From: Oceanobacillus zhaokaii
Lineage (GTDB): Bacteria; Bacillota; Bacilli; Bacillales; Amphibacillaceae
DNA: 64,000 bases
Direction of reading: 5' to 3'
NCBI RefSeq assembly: GCF_003352005.1
Contig: NZ_CP024848.1
Span: 1,187,001-1,251,000 of the forward strand
How positions within the stretch are numbered: the first letter of the stretch is position 1; every line of letters begins with the position of its first letter. The notes under the pieces were generated by a model. That model did no database searches. It was not told the DNA's origin and saw only the letters and a list, made by a program, of their open reading frames with translations. The position numbers were made by a program, and so were the translations under genes. This document shows positions 60,416 to 64,000 of this stretch, in pieces.

Positions 60416-60782
60416 TTGAACCCCCCTCTAAAAGATATGTAATATTTTCTTCAAGCATTCAGCAGCAATGGTAGAATTGCTGCTTGGCTATCTTTGCTCA
60501 TTATGAATATTTACATTTTATAATAGTCTAAAAATATAAACAAGTGGGAAAAGTCCTGTTGCAGTGTTTGTCCTGGAAGATTATTATAGAGATAATCATG
60601 TGGAAAATTATTATGGAAGAGAGATAGTATTCTCTAATTCAGATGGAAGATATCTTTTTCCCTCATTATACGTGAAGGGAAAAGCATTATATAATTTATT
60701 TATATAAGAAAGCGCTTACTATTTAATGGGTGAAACGAAACAAGTTATCTCAAAGCTTTTAAAGGAAAAAGGGGGATTATAA
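60416..60782. other. Divergent LysR/soxA regulatory region
   Basis: AT-rich DNA of 367 bases between the two genes. It holds a likely catabolite-repression site just after a TATAAT (60,690-60,695) without a good -35. No other structure was seen. Confidence 0.45.
60707..60720 (+). promoter_or_regulatory. Candidate CcpA-binding cre site ahead of soxA
   Basis: AGAAAGCGCTTACT fits the cre consensus (TGWAANCGNTNWCA) at most positions with the central GCGC. It lies about 63 bases before the soxA ATG and 12 bases after a TATAAT, where CcpA would block transcription. Confidence 0.5.
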
Positions 60783-61958
60783 ATGACTAGACATTTTGAA
60801 GTAATTGTTGTTGGTGCTGGTTCTATGGGGATGGCTGCAGGCTATTATTTAGCGAGACAAGGGGTTAGAACATTATTAATCGATGCGTATGATCCGCCAC
60901 ATGATCAGGGAAGCCACTTCGGTGAAACACGAATTATCCGACATGCATATGGTGAGGGAAGGGAGTATGTTCCACTGGCACTCCGGTCACAAGAGCTATG
61001 GGATGAGCTTGAGAAGAAATCACATCTAAAAATATTTACACAAGCTGGTGCAATGGGGTTTGGGCCAAAAGGAAATGCTCCATTTATTGATGAGGCAATT
61101 GCAAGTGGAAAAGAATATAATTTAGCAGTCGATTATCTCTCAGGAGCTGAAATGAAAGAGCGTTTTCCAGGGTTAACTGTTCCAGATGATTACAATGCCT
61201 TTTATGAATCAAATTCAGGATATTTATATAGTGAAAACTGTATCCAGGCTTACAGAGAGCTTGCAGAACACCATGGTGCTGAATTATCAGTAAACAATCC
61301 TGTTCTCAATATTGAGGCATATGAGGATGGTGTAAAGGTTGTTACGGAAAAAGACGAATTTACAGCAAATAAGCTAATTATTAGCGGTGGTGCTTGGAAT
61401 AAAGAGATCCTTGGCAAACTAGACCTTGATTTGCCACTTATACCAACACGTCAACCTGTTGCTTGGTTTGAGGCCGATGAATCGTTATTTAATGTAAACA
61501 ATTTCCCTACTTTCATGGTTGAGGTTCCGCATGGTGACACAAGAGCTATATATTACGGATTTCCTACATTTGGCGGATGCGGTGTAAAAGTGGGAAGACA
61601 TGATTATGTTGATATCATTAATCCAGAGACAATGAATCGTGAATTTGGTTCTGATCCAAATGATGAGGGACATATTCGCGAATTTTTGGATAAATTTATG
61701 CCAAAAGCTTCAGGAGCGTTAAAGAAAGGGGTCATTTGTATGTACACGAGAACCCCTGATGGTCACTTTATCATTGATAAACATCCACAGTACCCACATA
61801 TTTCTATCGCAGCAGGATTTGCTGGACATGGCTACAAGTTTGCAAGTGTTGTAGGTGAAATATTATCTCAATTAACTGTAAAAGGTGAAACAGAGCACGA
61901 TATTTCTATATTTAGAATTGATAGACCAAGTTTGAAGGAGAAGAGTGTCAGTAAGTAA
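60783..61958 (+). CDS. soxA: Monomeric sarcosine oxidase
   Basis: SoxA demethylates sarcosine to glycine, formaldehyde and hydrogen peroxide in the cytoplasm. The 391-residue protein has the FAD motif VIVVGAGSMGMAAGYYLARQ, the SHFGETRIIRHAYGEG block that precedes the active site, and the covalent-flavin cysteine in GVICMYTRTPDGHFIIDKHP, where monomeric sarcosine oxidases bind FAD at Cys. The length is normal. It is divergent from a LysR gene and has a cre-like site upstream. It may help use glycine-betaine breakdown products, although the neighbouring genes do not confirm that. Confidence 0.9.
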   Translation: MTRHFEVIVVGAGSMGMAAGYYLARQGVRTLLIDAYDPPHDQGSHFGETRIIRHAYGEGREYVPLALRSQELWDELEKKSHLKIFTQAGAMGFGPKGNAPFIDEAIASGKEYNLAVDYLSGAEMKERFPGLTVPDDYNAFYESNSGYLYSENCIQAYRELAEHHGAELSVNNPVLNIEAYEDGVKVVTEKDEFTANKLIISGGAWNKEILGKLDLDLPLIPTRQPVAWFEADESLFNVNNFPTFMVEVPHGDTRAIYYGFPTFGGCGVKVGRHDYVDIINPETMNREFGSDPNDEGHIREFLDKFMPKASGALKKGVICMYTRTPDGHFIIDKHPQYPHISIAAGFAGHGYKFASVVGEILSQLTVKGETEHDISIFRIDRPSLKEKSVSK

Positions 61959-61992
61959 GGTATGAAGGATTTTATCGAATAATAATAATTGT

Positions 61993-62024
61993 AAAAAAGA
62001 TGTCCAGAAATAGGCATCTTTTTT
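61993..62024 (+). terminator. Terminator after soxA
   Basis: AAAAAGATGTC pairs with GGCATCTTTTTT around a short loop, followed by TAATG. Confidence 0.75.
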
Positions 62025-62239
62025 AATGTGAAATATTAGCTTTTACTTATTGTGTGTCTTGCAGGAAGAGACTGCCTAAGATAAAATGAGCTTGTTAATA
62101 GAAAAATTACAATTTAAAGTGAGTTAGAAGTAAACAAAATTTTAAATGGAAAAGTTAGGAGTATAGCGCAAATATCATACATAAAACATTGTAGAAGCTG
62201 TCATTTCTAAGAGATTAATATAACAGGAGAAGTTCAGTC

Positions 62240-62695
62240 ATGATTATTGAAAAGCTTAAATCAACAGAAGCACCGCCAATGGAATTGCTTCTATCAGCGG
62301 ATCCGTCACGCGAACTTGTAGAGAAATATTTAGCATCTGGAGAATGTTTCATTGCAAAGAGGCAAGATGAGATTATCGCAGTTTATATTTTATTGTCAAT
62401 AAAATCAACTGTTACTGAAATAATGAATATTGCTGTGGCAAAAAAAGAGCAAGGAAAAGGGATTGGAAAGGAATTAATCAAGCATGCCATTGAATATGCT
62501 AGAAAGCAAGGGTATGCTGCCATTGAAGTAGGTACAGGAAATTCAAGTCTCGGCCAACTCGCGCTCTATCAAAAGTGTGGATTTCGTATCAACGGAATTG
62601 AATATGATTTCTTTACAAGAAATTATGAAGAGGAAATTATTGAAAATGGGATTATTTGCCGGGACATGATTCGATTAGAGCGGAAGCTGACATGA
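62240..62695 (+). CDS. GNAT family N-acetyltransferase
   Basis: The 151-residue acetyltransferase has the acetyl-CoA loop VAKKEQGKGIGKELIKHAIE, GYAAIEVGTGNSSLGQLALY and QKCGFRINGIEYDFFTRNYE. This C-terminal pattern is shared with a group of Bacillus GNAT proteins of unknown substrate. ACAGGAG precedes the ATG. A 2TM protein gene follows 44 bases later and may be in the same transcript. Confidence 0.85.
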   Translation: MIIEKLKSTEAPPMELLLSADPSRELVEKYLASGECFIAKRQDEIIAVYILLSIKSTVTEIMNIAVAKKEQGKGIGKELIKHAIEYARKQGYAAIEVGTGNSSLGQLALYQKCGFRINGIEYDFFTRNYEEEIIENGIICRDMIRLERKLT

Positions 62696-62739
62696 TGTAA
62701 CTGAATTGGAGTAAATCAATAGATTGGGGGCGAAATAAA

Positions 62740-63018
62740 ATGGAGAACGAGGAAAAATATTTAAGAGCGAAGAAACGTGTGCAAAATCTAAAAGAATTTT
62801 ATCAACATTTGCTTTCCTATGTTTTAGTGAATACCATGCTATTTATCATTAATATGGTTACCGATCCAAGTTATTGGTGGTTTATCTTTCCGCTCATGGG
62901 GTGGGGAATTGGACTAATCGCGCATGCTTTCTCCGTTTATTCTGATGGATTCATGGGCGCAGACTGGGAGGAAAGAAAAATAAAGGAATATATGGAGAAG
63001 GATAGGCGAGACGAATAA
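62740..63018 (+). CDS. 2TM domain protein
   Basis: The 92-residue protein has a charged start, then two membrane segments (YVLVNTMLFIINMVTDPSYW and WFIFPLMGWGIGLIAHAFSV) and a charged acidic/basic tail (DWEERKIKEYMEKDRRDE). This is the 2TM family (PF13239), often fused to histidine kinases but here alone. Its role is unknown. A GGGGGCGA stretch precedes the ATG. Confidence 0.85.
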   Translation: MENEEKYLRAKKRVQNLKEFYQHLLSYVLVNTMLFIINMVTDPSYWWFIFPLMGWGIGLIAHAFSVYSDGFMGADWEERKIKEYMEKDRRDE

Positions 63019-63083
63019 GTTTTATAATAATAGTGTGTGCTTTTTAGAAAGGGACAATGACTTAGGTTACCGTTCTATTCGAT

Positions 63084-63575
63084 TTGCCGCTGAGAATAGG
63101 ACATTTTGCTTCCAAGGATTTCCAATTACCACCACTATCCATGAAAAATGAGGGGATTGGTTTAATGCCTATCAGTCATTCTTTATGTGAGCAGTTTGCT
63201 GCCATTATACAAGGAAAAGGATCAATGAATAACGGGGTTTGCTCCGTTTCATTATCGCGGCAGTTTCATGCTACTATCCAAGGGAAATCGAGTATCTCTA
63301 TTGTACCCGTAGACGTTTTATTTGAATCTCTGGACAGTAATGGAAACGCACTAAACCTTGCTGAAATCGCTATTCTCCAAGAAGAAATACCGTCATTTAT
63401 GCATGCTGTAGTTCAACAAGGAATTATTGTCAGTGCATTACATAATCATTGGTTATATACCTCCCCGCTGATAATGTACATCCATCTTCAATCTGTTGAG
63501 CCACCTTTAAATTTCGCAAAGAAGATTGCGTATGCTTTCACCTTTTTGAAAAGTCCTCCCATTGCTAAAAAGTGA
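63084..63575 (+). CDS. DUF1259 domain protein (start uncertain)
   Basis: The protein has two related halves. CEQFAAIIQGKGSMNNGVCS with SLSRQFHATIQGKSSISIVP is the first. LNLAEIAILQEEIPSFMHAV followed by VSALHNHWLYTSPLIMYIHL is the second. The HNH-like VSALHNHWL is the DUF1259 hallmark. Relatives are up to 280 residues. No good ribosome site precedes the TTG used here (163 residues) or the ATG at 63,141 (144 residues), so the N-terminus may be truncated or the gene decaying. The function is not established. Confidence 0.75.
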   Translation: MPLRIGHFASKDFQLPPLSMKNEGIGLMPISHSLCEQFAAIIQGKGSMNNGVCSVSLSRQFHATIQGKSSISIVPVDVLFESLDSNGNALNLAEIAILQEEIPSFMHAVVQQGIIVSALHNHWLYTSPLIMYIHLQSVEPPLNFAKKIAYAFTFLKSPPIAKK

Positions 63576-63968
63576 GAAATCAACCTTAACTAACAAACCA
63601 ATTATGTGGATTCATAGATTGTCATAAAGCTTTTAAAAAAGGCTACCTTATTGCACTGCATTTATGCGGTGCTATTGTTTTTCTAAAAAGTAACAAAGTT
63701 TAGCAAAGAATCGACTAGATTATCGCAGTTACTATTTTAGAAAACACTTATATAAAGATTCTCATAATTCCTCATTAAGAATGATCGCTTGTTCTATTTT
63801 AAATTCTTCAATATTCGCTCGCCTATTTATTAGAAAATTAATGAATCTTTGAAATTCTGCCGATGGAATTATGATAAAATAACAAGGAGTGAGGTTTCGT
63901 GATTTTACATACTGTAGTATCGGAACAGGTGGAAGAGAGAACCGCCAACATAGGGTAGGGGGAAGGAC
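63576..63968. other. Intergenic region with one hairpin
   Basis: AT-rich DNA between the DUF1259 gene and the last partial gene. One hairpin terminator, listed separately, was seen. Confidence 0.5.
63651..63684 (+). terminator. Terminator after the DUF1259 gene
   Basis: TTGCACTGCA pairs with TGCGGTGCTAT around a four-base loop, followed by TGTTTTTCT. Confidence 0.6.
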
Positions 63969-64000
63969 ATGATGTATAAATACACCATTTGTTTCATTAA
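63969..64000 (+). CDS. Start of a Nudix/MutT-type gene (cut by the window end)
   Basis: After GGGGGAAGG an ATG opens MMYKYTICFI and runs off the end. MYKYTICFI(K) is a common start of 8-oxo-dGTP diphosphatase-like Nudix proteins in Bacillus. Only about ten residues are visible, so the identity is a guess from memory. Confidence 0.4.
   Translation, partial: MMYKYTICFI

Noticed and set aside
1..64000. CRISPR arrays, rRNA and tRNA genes, toxin-antitoxin or phage-defence operons
   Set aside because: No spaced direct repeats of CRISPR type, no T-loop or rRNA signatures and no recognisable defence gene sets were seen. A tRNA scan could still find one that I missed.

Overview
The window looks like chromosomal DNA from a low-GC, endospore-forming member of the Bacillaceae, in the Oceanobacillus/Virgibacillus direction. 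The grounds are AT-rich intergenic DNA, purine-rich AGGAGG-type ribosome sites, TTG and GTG starts, spore genes (SspP, a CotD-like coat protein, a YjcZ-type 37-residue protein), YrzI, ChaB, a RsbR-type stressosome protein, LuxS, a glycine-betaine-type ABC importer, and preQ1-I and SAM-I riboswitches. The genus is an inference; there is no rRNA gene to settle it.

Layout. 1-6 kb: a dnaB scrap, a phosphodiesterase-type phosphatase (copy 1), luxS, an endonuclease I-type nuclease, a RsbR paralogue, a transposase remnant, and a SAM-I riboswitch with its own promoter and terminator. 6-18 kb: a metabolite:H+ symporter and an FMN monooxygenase, a decayed Nudix gene, chaB, an MFS exporter, a DUF429 protein, SDR copy 1, a yrzI small-protein locus, phosphatase copy 2 (about 95% identical to copy 1) and another MFS gene. 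18-26 kb: a stress-type SDR, an AlsT-type symporter, a GntP permease with 3-hydroxybutyrate dehydrogenase, and the queuosine genes queF and queC-VUT, each behind its own preQ1-I riboswitch. 26-34 kb: an Opu-type osmoprotectant importer, a TetR gene divergent from SDR copy 2 (about 94% identical to copy 1) with a clear operator between them, a cupredoxin and an EamA exporter. 34-50 kb: lspA, an aldehyde dehydrogenase, an RNase J paralogue, a phospholipase A2-like small protein, an AAHS symporter, a YczE-like protein, a CDF transporter, SulP, a DAO oxidoreductase with DinB, ppaC and a cold-shock gene. 50-64 kb: sspP, mscL, a yidC2-type insertase behind a MifM-like arrest-peptide candidate, an ABC exporter, a CotD-like coat protein, YpsA, SIMPL, GNAT and YrvL-like genes, GlcG, LysR divergent from soxA, a DUF1259 gene and the start of a Nudix gene.

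How it works together. The window is mainly housekeeping plus transport and catabolism, with much small-scale RNA control. The most striking unit is the 130-codon open frame ahead of yidC2. It has one N-terminal membrane segment, a segment resembling the Bacillus subtilis MifM arrest motif at almost the same residue numbers, and, immediately after it, a hairpin that pairs with the yidC2 Shine-Dalgarno sequence. Two repeat families are scattered between genes: a palindromic GGACCGTGGGGACAGG element (3 full copies plus a piece) and a CAGTTTAGTTGAA element (about 5 diverged copies). Pieces of dnaB, a REP-type transposase, Nudix and LysR genes show continuing decay of accessory DNA in the first half.
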